Shown here one piece after another: positions 21,634 to 33,703 of a DNA stretch of 64,000 nucleotides. The DNA lies in NCBI RefSeq assembly GCF_004365095.1, contig NZ_SOCN01000001.1, positions 484,661 through 548,660 on the forward strand, given 5' to 3'. The first letter of the stretch is position 1. The number at the start of each line of letters is the position of its first letter. The notes under the pieces are model-generated. The model was given only the letters and a program-made list of their open reading frames with translations. It searched no databases and was not told the DNA's origin. The position numbers and the translations under genes were made by a program. Source of the DNA: Mycoplasmopsis mustelae. GTDB lineage: Bacteria; Bacillota_I; Bacilli_A; Mycoplasmatales; Metamycoplasmataceae.

Positions 21634-22470
21634 ATGTTTAAAGATGAAAAAACAAAAATTGGTGATATTTTAAAAGGAAATTTTAAATTATATTTAAATG
21701 GTATTCACCAAGTTGAATATGATAAAGAAGCGACTATTGAGCTAGGAAAAAATGAATATTTAGATGATTTGGATACTTTTTTAATCAATCGTAAGTATAA
21801 AAGGAATTATGAAATTGATTTTAATTATCGCAAAGATCATCCAAATGAATTTTTAGCAGGAAAATCAGTTAAATTAGTTATTTCACATATAGAAATTAAT
21901 CCAAAATCAGATGAAACAAAGAAAGAAACAGTTAGCGAAATAGAAAAACTCAATCAATTAGTTACTTCTTTAAAACAAGAAGTTGCTAGAAAAGAACTTG
22001 AAATACTAAATTTACAAACTGAATTTAAATTTAAAGCACATGAATTGTCTAAGAAAGCAGAGGAAAAATTATTAGAAGCAGAACAAATTCAAAAAGAAAA
22101 ATTAAATAAAGAACGTCAAGAAATTAAAGATTATGCACTACAAAGATTTTTTGAAGATTTCTTACTTCCTTTTAATAACTTAACAATGGCGGTAAAGGTA
22201 GGAGAAAATTCCCAATCTGCCGAAGTTAAAAACTATAATATTGGATTTAATATCGTTATTAAACAATTTGAACAAGTTTTTGAAAATCATGGGGTTGAAT
22301 TAATAATTCCGCAACTAGAAACTGAATTTAATCCAGAATGTCAACAAGTTGTAGATTTTATGGAAGATTTAAGCTCAACTAATCTTATAAAAAAAGTAAC
22401 AAGATATGGTTTAAAATTAAATAACCGCGTAGTTACACCAGCATCGGTAGTATTATCTAAAAAAAATTAG
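21634..22470 (+). CDS. grpE: nucleotide exchange factor GrpE
   Basis: Promotes ADP release from DnaK. The 278-residue protein is longer than most GrpE proteins (about 200) because of an extra N-terminal region of about 100 residues. The central part is a long Glu/Lys coiled coil and the C-terminal part holds the DnaK-binding beta domain (NFLLPFNNLTMA-like segment, then VEKHGVE-like NHGVELI and a final VVTPASVVLS). It begins immediately after the hrcA stop with AAAGGAG inside hrcA as ribosome-binding site. Confidence 0.92.
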   Translation: MFKDEKTKIGDILKGNFKLYLNGIHQVEYDKEATIELGKNEYLDDLDTFLINRKYKRNYEIDFNYRKDHPNEFLAGKSVKLVISHIEINPKSDETKKETVSEIEKLNQLVTSLKQEVARKELEILNLQTEFKFKAHELSKKAEEKLLEAEQIQKEKLNKERQEIKDYALQRFFEDFLLPFNNLTMAVKVGENSQSAEVKNYNIGFNIVIKQFEQVFENHGVELIIPQLETEFNPECQQVVDFMEDLSSTNLIKKVTRYGLKLNNRVVTPASVVLSKKN

Positions 22471-22502
22471 CAATTTAACTTGTTGATTGCTAAATTATAT
22501 GT

Positions 22503-22508
22503 TATAAT
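22503..22508 (+). promoter_or_regulatory. -10 box of dnaK promoter
   Basis: TATAAT with a TTGATT-like -35 upstream. The leader is about 45 nt and carries AAAGGAG before the dnaK ATG. A short AGCAA / TTGCT dyad just upstream could end the grpE message; no CIRCE consensus was found. Confidence 0.6.
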
Positions 22509-22527
22509 ATTTATATCAATTGATTAG

Positions 22528-24342
<1,815 letters not shown>

Positions 24343-24345
24343 GAT

Positions 24346-24378
24346 AAAACAATCCTTTTTACTTTAAAGGATTGTTTT
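24346..24378 (+). terminator. terminator of dnaK
   Basis: AAAACAATCCTTT / AAAGGATTGTTTT stem with a short loop, directly after the stop codon. Confidence 0.85.
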
Positions 24379-24411
24379 ATAATTTACTAATATATTAAAT
24401 AATGAGGTCAA

Positions 24412-25200
24412 ATGAACAAAACAAAATTATTTTCTATCTTGTTTGGAATTGTTCCAATAACTACGGTTTTAGTGACTGGTCTTGTTTATTTGATTAAAAC
24501 TTTTAAAGATTCTAATATTGACGAAAGCGATATTCAATTACAAAAATATAAAAAAATAAAATCATATTTAGATAAATATCAAAATGATGTGAATATTCAT
24601 CGTATTTATAATGACTATTTTACAAGCAAATTTTATTATACTGAATTAGTTGGAAGCATAATGACTGATAAAATTCAAGTTTTTACTAATTCTTATCAAG
24701 TTAAAAATGATTTTTTAGTTAAATTTAATAAGAATTTTTATAGCAATCTTCAACAAAAAAGAAGTGAAGAAAATAAAGATGAAAAATTAGAATTTGATTT
24801 AAATAAAATTACTGATAAAGAACTTTTAGACTTTAATATCAAAAAATTTGAAGAAACATATTTAAATGGACAAAATATAGATGAATTTTTTAAAACAAAA
24901 AACCTTGTGCTTTCTGAATATGATGTAGACTTTATAAATCCTGAGAACTTTATGATATTAAGTCCAAATGATAATGATTTAAGCAACGAAATTCTTTTTA
25001 TTAAAGTTGTACCAATTTATATTTGGTTAAAAGAAAATAATTCACTAGCAGGACTTGTTCTTGATAAATTTTCATTTATGGATGTTGCGCATGTTGAAAA
25101 AGGTTATCAAATAGCAATTCAAAATAATGAAATTAAGGATGGAAAAATATTAGAAAGAATATATACTTTTTTAGATGATAAATACAAGGAGAAAGAGTAG
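24412..25200 (+). CDS. membrane-anchored protein of unknown function
   Basis: A 262-residue protein with one N-terminal hydrophobic helix (residues about 8-28), no lipobox, then an acidic and aromatic-rich domain. No recognisable family. The ATG follows TGAGGTC. It is the last intact gene before a 500-bp gene-poor stretch, and has no TGA codons, unusual here but compatible with its size. Confidence 0.75.
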   Translation: MNKTKLFSILFGIVPITTVLVTGLVYLIKTFKDSNIDESDIQLQKYKKIKSYLDKYQNDVNIHRIYNDYFTSKFYYTELVGSIMTDKIQVFTNSYQVKNDFLVKFNKNFYSNLQQKRSEENKDEKLEFDLNKITDKELLDFNIKKFEETYLNGQNIDEFFKTKNLVLSEYDVDFINPENFMILSPNDNDLSNEILFIKVVPIYIWLKENNSLAGLVLDKFSFMDVAHVEKGYQIAIQNNEIKDGKILERIYTFLDDKYKEKE

Positions 25201-25700
25201 GTTGTTTATATAAATTTCATAAAGGAGCGAATCAAGTTTGTAAAATTTATTTTTGGTATTGGTACTTATTTATCAAGTGATTAGGTTGTTTGACAAAAAA
25301 TGCCAAACTATTTCAAGCAACTAAAATTTATATTTAAATAATAAAACATTTTTTAGTTTATGGTTTACAAAAAGATAATAATTGTTTAACAAAAATGTCT
25401 TGTAAATTTTAATAACAAATAGTTGATAATATTGATAGTTTGACATTTGTATTAAAAATCAGATATCTTTTTGACTTTAGTTATAATGGTATGAATTTCA
25501 TAATTTAGGTAAATGATGATGAGAGGAATGAGTTTTAGAGAAGTGAGCGAAGATTGTAAAAATTTTTAAATAATTTGATTCTTAGTAGCAATAAGTAAAT
25601 CGTGTATTGCGAATTATATATAAATAGTTTAGTTGGTTTAGTAACTCTGTAAAAGATGTGTTGCTTAAGAAATTGTTTCATTAACTTTTAAAATACTAAT
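25201..25700. other. gene-poor region with possible coding remnants
   Basis: About 500 bp between convergent genes with no intact reading frame. A ribosome-binding-site-like AAAGGAG at about 25219 precedes a short interrupted frame, and an 18-codon frame near 25514 starts with repeated ATG. These look like leftovers of a degraded gene. No promoter assigned. Confidence 0.4.
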
Positions 25701-26474
25701 TTATTTATTAAGTAAATGATATAATTCTATAATCTCTGAAACTTTTAATTCTTGTACGCGCAGATTTTCGTCTTTTGACAGCCTGTTAAATGCAACGAAA
25801 ATTTGATTCTCTTTATAGACTGTTTTCAAAGATGTTAGTAGTTTTTTACGACGATTTTGAAAACATAATTTAAAGAAATCTTTATATTGTTTTCATAAAT
25901 TACTAGACATATTTTCTTTAAATTTAAGTGAAATAATTGCTGAATCCACTTTTGGCATAGGACTAAAACAACTTGCGGGAACGATAAACTCAATTTTTAC
26001 TTCAGCTAAAAATTGGCAAGATACAGATAGCTTTGAATATTCTTTAGTTTTATAAGTTGCACATATACGCTGTGCAACCTCTTTTTGCACCATTAAAATT
26101 GCCTTATCAAATTTCTCTAAATTATCAAAAATTTTAAATAAAATATCTGTAGTTATGTAGTAAGGAATGTTAGCGATAATGGTAGATTTAGGAATACTGG
26201 TTAAGTTAGCTAATAAAAAATCTTGAGTAAATAAGTTAAAATTTGACTGTTGAATTTCTTTATTTAGAATATTAACCATATCAGAGTCTATTTCATAAGC
26301 ATCTATTTGTTTATTTAACTTTACTAATTTTTTAGTTAATGCACCACGTCCAGGGCCGATTTCAATAATATGATTTTGACTTTCTACGGTCAAATTAATT
26401 ATTTTATTAATGATATTTGGATCATTTAGAAAATTTTGGCCAAATTTCTTTTTTGCATAAATTTCTTTTTTCAT
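25701..26474 (-). CDS. rsmA: 16S rRNA (adenine1518-N6/adenine1519-N6)-dimethyltransferase
   Basis: Dimethylates the two adjacent adenines in 16S helix 45. The 257-residue protein has FGQNFLNDPN, the SAM motif EIGPGRGALT, the catalytic NIPYYI (NxxY) motif and the C-terminal FSPMPKVDSA segment. The last 65 residues follow a TGA-coded Trp. Its ATG overlaps the tatD stop in a TAATG arrangement, so translation is coupled. It is the last gene of mnmE-tatD-rsmA. Confidence 0.95.
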
Positions 26475-27280
26475 TACAAGTTGAACAGTTTCCTTAGGTT
26501 ACGATTTATACGATCGACAAATTTATCCATTCCTACACCTTTCAATCCCGCTAGATAATAGCTTACATAAACTACAGTATTAGGTTCATTTTTCTCTCCG
26601 GTATATGGATGCACTCTTAAATAAGGTGAATCAGTTTCGGTTAATATACGATCTAATGGTAACATTTGGATTACGTTTTTAGTTATTTTAGATGAACCAT
26701 AAGTAATAACGCCGCTGAATGAAAAATATAGATTTGGAAATTCTAAGAATTTCTGTGCTCAAAATTCGTCACCTGCAAATGTATGTAACATACATTTTAG
26801 GTTAGGGAACTGCTTTAAAATTTCATATACATCTTGATAAGCGGTAAATTGTTTGTCTTGATCTCGAATGTGAATAACTGCTGGTAAATTGTATTTATCT
26901 GATAGTTTTATTTGATTTAAAAAACTTTTGATTTGGTTTTCTCGAGTTGGTGCATCTGGATAAAAATAATCAATACCGATTTCGCCGATTCCAATAACGC
27001 TATCACGATATTTTAATAGTAATTGTTCAACCTCTACATAGTCTTTAATATCGCTTCCTGCTTCGGGGTGAATACCAATACACGCTTTAAAAATAGGATA
27101 TTTTTGTGCCAATTTAATTACTTCAAAATTTTCATTCGGATGTCCTCCGTTATTGATAAAAAATTCAATATTATTATATTTTGCTGCAATAACTATTTCA
27201 TTGATTATTTCTGGGTTTTTATAATAACTGCTCACTACATGACAATGTGCATCAACAAATTTATTTCTTTTTTTTGACAT
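26474..27280 (-). CDS. tatD: TatD family metal-dependent hydrolase/DNase
   Basis: A 268-residue TIM-barrel hydrolase. Metal-ligand motifs are visible: VDAHCH at the N-terminus, GIHPE, GEIGIDY, then VIHIRD, MLHTFAG and the C-terminal ETDSPYL. The start at 27280 is preferred over an ATG 15 nt upstream because TAGGAAA lies at the right distance and the ATG overlaps the mnmE stop (TAATG). Pairing of tatD with rsmA is common in Firmicutes, where the RNase M5 gene often sits between them; it is missing here. Confidence 0.93.
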
Positions 27281-28632
27281 TATTTTCCTAAACAAAAATT
27301 ACTAAACATTACATCTAATAAATCTTCGCGGTTTGCATTTCCTTTAATGTTTTGAATTTCATCTCAAGCATTATATAAATCCACAATAATTACATCATAT
27401 GTATAAATATTCAGTAAGGATTTTTTTGCTTCTTGTAAAGATTTTAAAGAAGATTTAATTAATGATAATTGACGAGCATTAGAAATAATTTTTTCATCAA
27501 ATATATTGATATTTACGAAGTTTGCAACCATTGCTGTTTCTAAGTCCTGAATATCATTATTTATTGCACTAATATTAATTAAATTGGGATTTTTATCATT
27601 TACTAAATCTGACTTATTTTGCACTTTTATATAAAATTTACGTAAGTTTTGACTTTCTTGTTGAATTTTTAAGTCAAACTCATCTTCTTTTTGGGTAGGG
27701 TCAACGACATGAACTACTAAGTCTGCTTTTTGAATTTGTTCCAATGATTTTTTAATTCCAATTTGTTCTATTTTTTCACTTGTATTTCGTAAACCCGCAG
27801 TATCAATTAATTTGAATAAAATTCCGTTAATTTGATAAGTAGCCTCTACTAAATCGCGAGTTGTTCCGGCCACATCTGTAACTATTGCCTTTTCCTCACA
27901 TAATAAAGCGTTTAAAATACTACTTTTGCCAACATTTGGCTTTCCTAATAAAGCAACATGTACTCCGTCAAAAATGTATCTACTATCTTCGGAAACCTTA
28001 ATTATTTTTTGTAGTCTTACAATTAAATCATCAACTTTTTCTAACATAAGTCGATTACTCAGTTTTTCTACATCTTCATATTCTGGATAATCAATATTAA
28101 CTTCACAAATACCGATTAAATTTGCTAAATCATTCGCAAATTCATCTAGAAGTTGTGAAGTTTTTCCTTTAAATTTATTGACAATAGCGCTAGCTTGTGA
28201 CATAGTTTGAGCCATAATTAAATCATGGATTGCTTCAGCTTTAATTAAATCCATTTTACCATTTAAAAAAGCGCGTCGTGTAAATTCCCCTTTTTCAGCT
28301 AGTCTAGCCCCATTTGTTAAAATTAACTCTAAGACTTTATTGGTAACAACGATTCCGCCGTGACAGTTGATTTCAATCAAAGGCTCGCCTACATAATTGT
28401 TATAAACTTTTTTACCTTTAACTTCTTTACCTACAAATCACATTACTAAAACTTCATCAACTAATACATCACCATCGAAAATATAGCCGTATGTTATTTG
28501 ATGATCTGAGCCAATGCGTCCTTGAAAAATTTTTGAAACAATTTCAACTGCATCAGGGCCACAAACACGAATAATTGATATGGGTTGATTTATTCTAGAA
28601 CCACTACTGATTGCTGCGATATTTTCATTCAT
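27280..28632 (-). CDS. mnmE: tRNA modification GTPase MnmE
   Basis: With MnmG it makes the 5-carboxymethylaminomethyl group on wobble U34. The 450-residue protein has the N-terminal folate-binding domain (EINCHGG, GEFTRRAFLNGKMDL), the GTPase motifs GKPNVGKSS, GTTRD, DTAGLR and NKSD, and the C-terminal CLGK (usually C-I/L/V-GK) with the catalytic Cys. Two TGA codons are Trp. The mRNA is predicted to be leaderless. It opens the mnmE-tatD-rsmA operon. Confidence 0.96.
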
Positions 28633-28638
28633 TTTTTA

Positions 28639-28644
28639 ATTATA
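28639..28644 (-). promoter_or_regulatory. -10 box placing mnmE +1 on its start codon
   Basis: On the minus strand TATAAT ends exactly 7 nt before the ATG at 28632, with only A/T sequence between. Confidence 0.65.
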
Positions 28645-28834
28645 TAAAAAAACAACTTAAATGTAATTTTATGGACAAGATTAATTTATAAAATTATGAA
28701 AAATGTGGAAAAAAACATCAAAAAGTTATTTTTATGTTCGTATTTAGTTCTTTATTTGTATTTTTGAATTTTTATTATTATTTAGTGTTATAAATAAAGA
28801 AAGGGAACCTCAAAAATTATTTAGGAGCTAATTT

Positions 28835-29278
28835 ATGCAATTAAGACGTGACGAACAAGAACAATTTATATTTAAAGCAGATTTAGAAAAAGAAACCATT
28901 CTGCAAAATCGTGATAATTATAACTTTAAACTTAAATTAATCAATGATATATTTAACTCTTATGAAGATTACCAAGATCGCATTCGCAAGAAATTGCTAT
29001 CGCTCAAATTTAATAAAAAGTATGTGAATAAAACTAGTGATGATGAAATTCAATTAATTGAAAAACGCTTACATGATCAAACAGATGTTATTCATACGAT
29101 TCTAACTTATCTAACTCCTAGAAATGCTTGAATTATAGAAAAGTGCTATTTAGATAAATTTACCAAATTTAAAACCACCTGATATGAGGAACATTTTTCG
29201 AAAACAACTTTTTATAAGTACAAAAGAGAGGCAGTAGATCAATTTGTGAACTATTTCTACGATACAATCATATCATAG
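28835..29278 (+). CDS. conserved mycoplasma protein, MG284/MPN403-like
   Basis: A 147-residue charged helical protein. The C-terminal part (a Trp-TyrEE stretch, then SKTTFYKYKREAVDQF) resembles the recognition helix of sigma-region-4 or phage ArpU-like DNA-binding domains. I associate it with the MG284/MPN403 family from memory; the regulatory role is inference. TTAGGAG lies 8 nt before the ATG. Two TGA codons are Trp. The next gene appears to start inside it. Confidence 0.7.
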
Positions 29279-30338
29279 TGAAAATTATGATTCTAAAATT
29301 AATTATGTAAATAATATTTATTATAACATTAGAAATGAAATTATAAAACCTCATTATAAATTTGAATTTAGTTTTGAAATTATAAGTACTGGGGATTTGG
29401 AAAAACCTACACTTTTTGTTTTTAATAAAACGGTACCTAAACCCTTTGAGTGAAGAAAGTATATTTTAGATGTGGTCATTAATGATGAATTAGTACAAAG
29501 TTTTGGACCAAATGATAATGAATTTCGTATTTTACCGGTTAAAAAAGAACAAAATCGTGAAATACATTTAATTTTTAAGGATCAAAAAACTAATAAAATG
29601 CTTCAGAGGACATCTATTTATGAGAATAATATTACAAAAGATAGTGTCAATAATTTTGTTATTGATTCAAATGTTTCACAAGTTAAAATCCCGTTTTCTA
29701 CAATAGTGAATTTTCATGCTGATGGTTCTTTTAATAAATATGTTAGATACTGAAATTTATATTTATATATTAATCCACTGACAAATGAAAAATCACTCAA
29801 AACAGCCTTAAGTATTAGTTTGTTTGCAGATAATACATATAATTCTAAAGTTCATAGGTATATACCGGATGCTAATAAGTTTAATATCAGTAAATATTCA
29901 TATTCTGCCGCCTTTAATGACGATAAAAGAGAAGAAAAATTTGAATTATCATATTTTAAAGAAAATAAAGCAAAAACAACAAAGTTTAATTTTGAGTTCA
30001 TAGAAAGCAAAAGTGATGTAGATAGTAATTTGATTCAACTTCAAGATAATTCTGTTAAAGTTAATAAAAAATTCAATGGGATTTTAACTTCTAAATTTCT
30101 CATTAATACTAATTTTGGAACTTTTATAATAAATCGTAATCAAAATTTTACAAAAGCAGAAAAACCGTCAAAAGCAGATTCATTAGTAATTCAAGAGTTA
30201 GAAATCAAGGACTTAGAAACATTAAAAAAACGTAATTTTAAATATCAAATTATTTTAGAAAAGGTTGCAGATCTTAATCTTTTTAAATTAAGCCAATGAA
30301 TTAAACTAAAAAGAAAGTCTGATGAAGAGAATTCATAA
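29244..30338 (+). CDS. hypothetical protein, probable TTG start
   Basis: A 364-residue frame that overlaps the preceding gene by 35 bp and the following one by 17 bp. The frame opens after a stop at 29235; the only conventional start before the conserved-looking body is TTG at 29244, so the exact start is uncertain. It has no signal peptide or membrane helix; composition is Lys/Asn/Phe-rich with alternating beta-like segments. No family recognised. Its position between a putative DNA-binding protein and a one-helix membrane protein suggests a three-gene unit. Confidence 0.6.
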
Positions 30339-30747
30339 AATAACAATTGCTCTATCTACTTCATTTGCAATTGTTGGAACTGGTTATGGAATTTATATCC
30401 TTACTAATAAACAAAAACAAAATAATACACTATTGGAAAATGAAATATTAAAACCAAAACAACAAAAACCAATTTTAAATGAGCTTTCAATCAAAAGAAC
30501 TGACCCTTTTCCAATTTTGGATGCAAGTTATTTTTCAAAATTTGTTAAAGAAAATAAATATGGTGAATATTTTCTAGATAAAAAGATAATTGATGAAATT
30601 CTAAAAGATATTATTAGGAGATTTCGTAATCATAAAGGTAAATTAGATGTTGATTATGAACAAATAAAAGATAATGAAATTATCTTATATTTTAAATATA
30701 CACTAGAAAATGACATACGATTTAAAAAATATCATATTAAAGTTTAG
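30322..30747 (+). CDS. small membrane-anchored protein, unknown
   Basis: A 141-residue protein with an N-terminal transmembrane helix (residues about 7-27), a Lys/Gln linker, and a compact domain of about 80 residues. No Cys lipobox, so it is anchored rather than lipidated. It starts within the end of the preceding gene with AAAGAAAG upstream. Resembles conserved hypothetical proteins of hominis-group mycoplasmas in layout only. Confidence 0.65.
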   Translation: MKRIHKITIALSTSFAIVGTGYGIYILTNKQKQNNTLLENEILKPKQQKPILNELSIKRTDPFPILDASYFSKFVKENKYGEYFLDKKIIDEILKDIIRRFRNHKGKLDVDYEQIKDNEIILYFKYTLENDIRFKKYHIKV

Positions 30748-30755
30748 TTTTTTAA

Positions 30756-30761
30756 TATAAT
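30756..30761 (+). promoter_or_regulatory. -10 box placing acpP +1 on its start codon
   Basis: TATAAT ends exactly 7 nt before the acpP ATG; no ribosome-binding site fits between. Confidence 0.65.
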
Positions 30762-30767
30762 TTAACC

Positions 30768-31010
30768 ATGAATAATGAAATTAGTCAAAAAGTTTTAAAT
30801 AAATTAAAAAAATTATCAAAAAAGAAAGTTAATGAATCAGATGAATTAAATTTACTAAATATTGATTCGCTAGATTTTGCAGAGTTACTGATTGAATTAG
30901 AAGAAGAATATAAAATTAGTATTTCTGATGAAGAACTCTTGAATTTAAAAACAGTTAAAGACGTCGTTGACATTATACAAATTAAAATGAAACAATTACA
31001 TCAAAATTAA
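30768..31010 (+). CDS. acpP: acyl carrier protein
   Basis: An 80-residue acidic helical protein with the phosphopantetheine attachment motif NIDSLDFAELL (the Ser of DSL at about residue 35). Mycoplasmas lack most fatty acid synthesis, so it probably serves in lipid scavenging or membrane lipid assembly. Single-gene unit, predicted leaderless, followed by a hairpin. Confidence 0.92.
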   Translation: MNNEISQKVLNKLKKLSKKKVNESDELNLLNIDSLDFAELLIELEEEYKISISDEELLNLKTVKDVVDIIQIKMKQLHQN

Positions 31011-31041
31011 AGCAATTTTATTAGAAAGCTTTAATTTTTTT
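31011..31041 (+). terminator. terminator after acpP
   Basis: AAAGC / GCTTT stem then A2T7, starting at the acpP stop codon. The stem is short, so confidence is moderate. Confidence 0.5.
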
Positions 31042-31120
31042 ATTAAAATCAAAAAATGAAATTTTGCATAAAATAGATCTAAAAAAGCATTTTTTTACTT
31101 TTATCAATTTTATTTTGTAT

Positions 31121-31126
31121 TATGAT
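31121..31126 (+). promoter_or_regulatory. probable -10 box of the metal-transport operon
   Basis: TATGAT, with predicted +1 near 31133, a few bases before the dyad at 31137-31178. Confidence 0.5.
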
Positions 31127-31136
31127 ATTATGTAGA

Positions 31137-31178
31137 ATTGTAGGTTATTTCATTTCGTACATTTGAAATATCTGCAAT
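31137..31178 (+). promoter_or_regulatory. long dyad at the start of the HMA/P-ATPase message
   Basis: Arms ATTGTAGGTTATTTCA and TGAAATATCTGCAAT pair over about 15 bp with one bulge and two G-T pairs around an 11-nt loop. There is no T run after it and it starts at the predicted +1. It is either an operator for a metal-sensing repressor or a 5' RNA stem-loop. The gene's own ribosome-binding site lies about 43 nt further on. Confidence 0.55.
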
Positions 31179-31232
31179 CCTTGATACATATAAATATTAT
31201 GTTATCCAAATTTGTCTAAAAGGAGAAAACGT

Positions 31233-31436
31233 ATGACACGTTATTTTACTGTTAATGTTTCATGTGCGTCATGTAAATCACACATTGATAAACAATTTAA
31301 AGATTATCCAGAAATTAAATATTCAGTTAATTTAATGGAAAAAATGCTTAAAGTTGATGCAGATGAAGAAAAATATCCAGATGAATTAATTATTAAATTA
31401 GCAAAACAAGCAGGATATGATGCAGAACCCTATTAA
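31233..31436 (+). CDS. heavy-metal-associated (HMA) domain protein, copper chaperone-like
   Basis: A 67-residue stand-alone HMA domain. The metal-binding motif CASC (CxxC) sits in NVSCASCKSHID at residues 10-13, and the fold ends with the typical AGYDAEPY. It probably binds Cu(I) or another soft metal and hands it to the ATPase encoded 4 bp downstream. The start at 31233 follows AAAGGAGAAAACGT; an upstream in-frame start would lie before the ribosome-binding site. Confidence 0.87.
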   Translation: MTRYFTVNVSCASCKSHIDKQFKDYPEIKYSVNLMEKMLKVDADEEKYPDELIIKLAKQAGYDAEPY

Positions 31437-31440
31437 TAAA

Positions 31441-33483
31441 ATGGTTTTTAGAAAATTCTTTAATTGGCTTTGAACTCCTAAAAATAATCTAATAGTTCAA
31501 GTCGCTATTTTTATCCCAACATTCGCGATTTTAGTTACAAGTTTGATTAGTATGCAAATTAATAAGTCAAAGACAGGTTCTGCGGTTGATATCTTTACAA
31601 CTAATGGTCAACAATGAGTATTCTTGCTGGTGGCAGCATTAGCTAGTGTTTTAGTATTTGTAACATCGGTTGGTTACTTTAAAAATTATTGACGATTATT
31701 TAAAGGTTCCGTAAGTATGGACTTACTGATAGCTATCGGAGTTCATTTATCATACTTCTATTCATTGATTCTTACTATTATTACACTTTCTACAAAGGGT
31801 TATTCAGGCATAGATATGTACTTTTGGGATGTACCTTCGGCTTTATTAACATTTATAGGAATAGGTCATTACTTAGAAAATAAATTAATGCGTAAATCAA
31901 GTATTGGTATAAAAGAATTATTACAATTACAAAATCGTACTGCAATTTTAGTACAAGCGGACGGTGGTACAAAACAAGTACCTACTCGTTCATTAAAAGT
32001 TGGTGATATTATTTTGCTACCAAAAGGACAAAACGTCCCGGTTGATGGTGTTGTTATAGAAAATAGTTCAGATTTAGATATGGCTGCAATAAACGGAGAA
32101 CCCTTACCTAAGTTTGTTGAGCCTGGAGATCATGTTGTTTCGGGCGCAATCAATTTAACAACATCACTAAAAATTCAAGTTCAAAAAAAAATGCAGGATT
32201 CTACCTTAACAAAAATTATTGATAAATTAGAAAATATAGTTGATTCAACTTCAAAAATTCAACGTTTAGCAGATAAATTAGTTAAATATTTTATTCCAAG
32301 TATTTTATCAATTGCTGCAATTAGTTTTATTATTTGAACCTCAATTTTATACTCGATTGATAAAACTAGCTGACCAAACTATTTTGATAATGAAACAAGC
32401 GGAATATATTATGGAATTAAAATTGGCGTTTCGGTAGTTGTGATTGCGTGTCCTTGTGCGTTTGGAATTGCTGCACCAGCCGCAATTTATGCTGCAAGTG
32501 GGTTAGCTTCTAAAAACAAGATTTTATTTTCATCAGCTGATGTTTATGAAAAACTTAAAAAAGCTAAATATCTTATTTTTGATAAAACTGGTACCTTAAC
32601 TCAAGGAAAACCAACAATTCAAAAAGTTTTAGGGGATGAAAATTTTAAAATTATTGCAGAAAGTTTAGCTAGCAAATCACACCACCCGCTTTCACAAGTT
32701 ATTGCGAATCTAGAAGCTGATAATACAAGAATTGTGATAACAAATGAACAAGAAATTCCAGGTTATGGAATTACTGGTCAATATGATCAGGATACCTACG
32801 AGTTAGGTTCTTATAAAAAAATGCTTGATAAAGGTTTTTTAGATAAAGTTAAGATAGCAAACTTTGAATCATTTAGTTATGTTGCATTAGCAAAAAATCG
32901 GGAAGTAGTTTTAGTTTATGCATTAGGTGATAAACTTAAACCTGACGCTAAGAAAATTATTCAAAAATTTCATGATTTAGGTTTAGAGATTGTTATAGCT
33001 TCAGGTGATAATAATGAGGTTGTTAGTCAAATAGCGCAAGAATTAAATATTGAACACCACCACGGACAACTTCGGCCAGAGGAAAAATTAGAACTTATAA
33101 AAGAATACAACAAAAAAGGCGAAACCATTTTTGTTGGTGATGGTTTAAATGATATTTTGGCTATTAAGCAAGCATCGTTAGGAATCGCCTTTTCTAGTGG
33201 TTCAGACTTAGTAAATAGCTCAGCAGATATTTCATTAATGACTAATGAATTACACACTGTATATCAAGCAATTTATTTAGCTAAAGAAACACTAAAGGTT
33301 ATTAAAATTAATTTTGTGTGAGCTTTTGTATTTAATTTCTTAGCAATTCCACTAGCTATTAGCGGTATCATATTACCTTGATTAGCGGCAATTATTATGA
33401 TTATTTCAAACATTTTACTGTTAAGTAATACTTTATACTTTAAAAATCGTACAGCCAAAAAGCTAATTAAAATTATTCAATAA
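31441..33483 (+). CDS. P1B-type heavy-metal (copper-like) transporting ATPase
   Basis: A 680-residue membrane pump. It has the intramembrane CPC motif (IACPCAFG), phosphorylation site DKTGTLT, the SHHPL His-Pro motif of P1B ATPases, and GDGLND. The N-terminal metal-binding domain is missing and is supplied by the separate HMA gene 4 bp upstream. The actuator motif is INGEP rather than the usual TGES/TGEP; the Glu is kept. CPC followed by Ala fits copper pumps, but the direction and metal are inferred. Seven or more TGA codons are Trp. Ends at a strong terminator. Confidence 0.92.
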
Positions 33484-33489
33484 ATATTT

Positions 33490-33519
33490 AAAACAAGGTA
33501 TTATTAGATACCTTGTTTT
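33490..33519 (+). terminator. terminator of the metal ATPase operon
   Basis: AAAACAAGGTAT / ATACCTTGTTTT perfect 12-bp stem. Confidence 0.85.
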
Positions 33520-33562
33520 AAATCTTGTTAAATTATGTTATAATATAATACATATCAATGTT

Positions 33563-33637
33563 AGGAGTATAGTTCAACGGTAGAACAACGGGCTTCAACC
33601 CCGTGTGTTGTGGGTTCGAATCCTGCTACTCCTGCCA
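33563..33637 (+). tRNA. tRNA-Trp, anticodon UCA
   Basis: A complete cloverleaf: acceptor AGGAGTA / TACTCCT, D stem GTTC/GAAC, anticodon stem ACGGG/CCCGT around loop CTTCAAC, T loop TTCGAAT, encoded CCA end. The loop gives anticodon UCA, which reads UGA (and UGG by wobble) as Trp. This is the decoder for the TGA codons seen in nearly every gene here. Confidence 0.97.
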
Positions 33638-33661
33638 TTTTTTAACAAATTTTTACGCAAG

Positions 33662-33690
33662 AAAACACCAATAATTAACATTGGTGTTTT
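33662..33690. terminator. bidirectional terminator between tRNA-Trp and yidC
   Basis: AAAACACCAAT / ATTGGTGTTTT perfect 11-bp stem with a 7-nt loop between convergent units. Confidence 0.85.
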
Positions 33691-33703
33691 ACTTATGAAT
33701 TTA

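Noticed and set aside
25201..25700. Insertion-sequence transposase remnant
   Set aside because: A short RGMSFREVSED-like peptide hints at a transposase, but there are no terminal inverted repeats, target duplications or longer matching frame.
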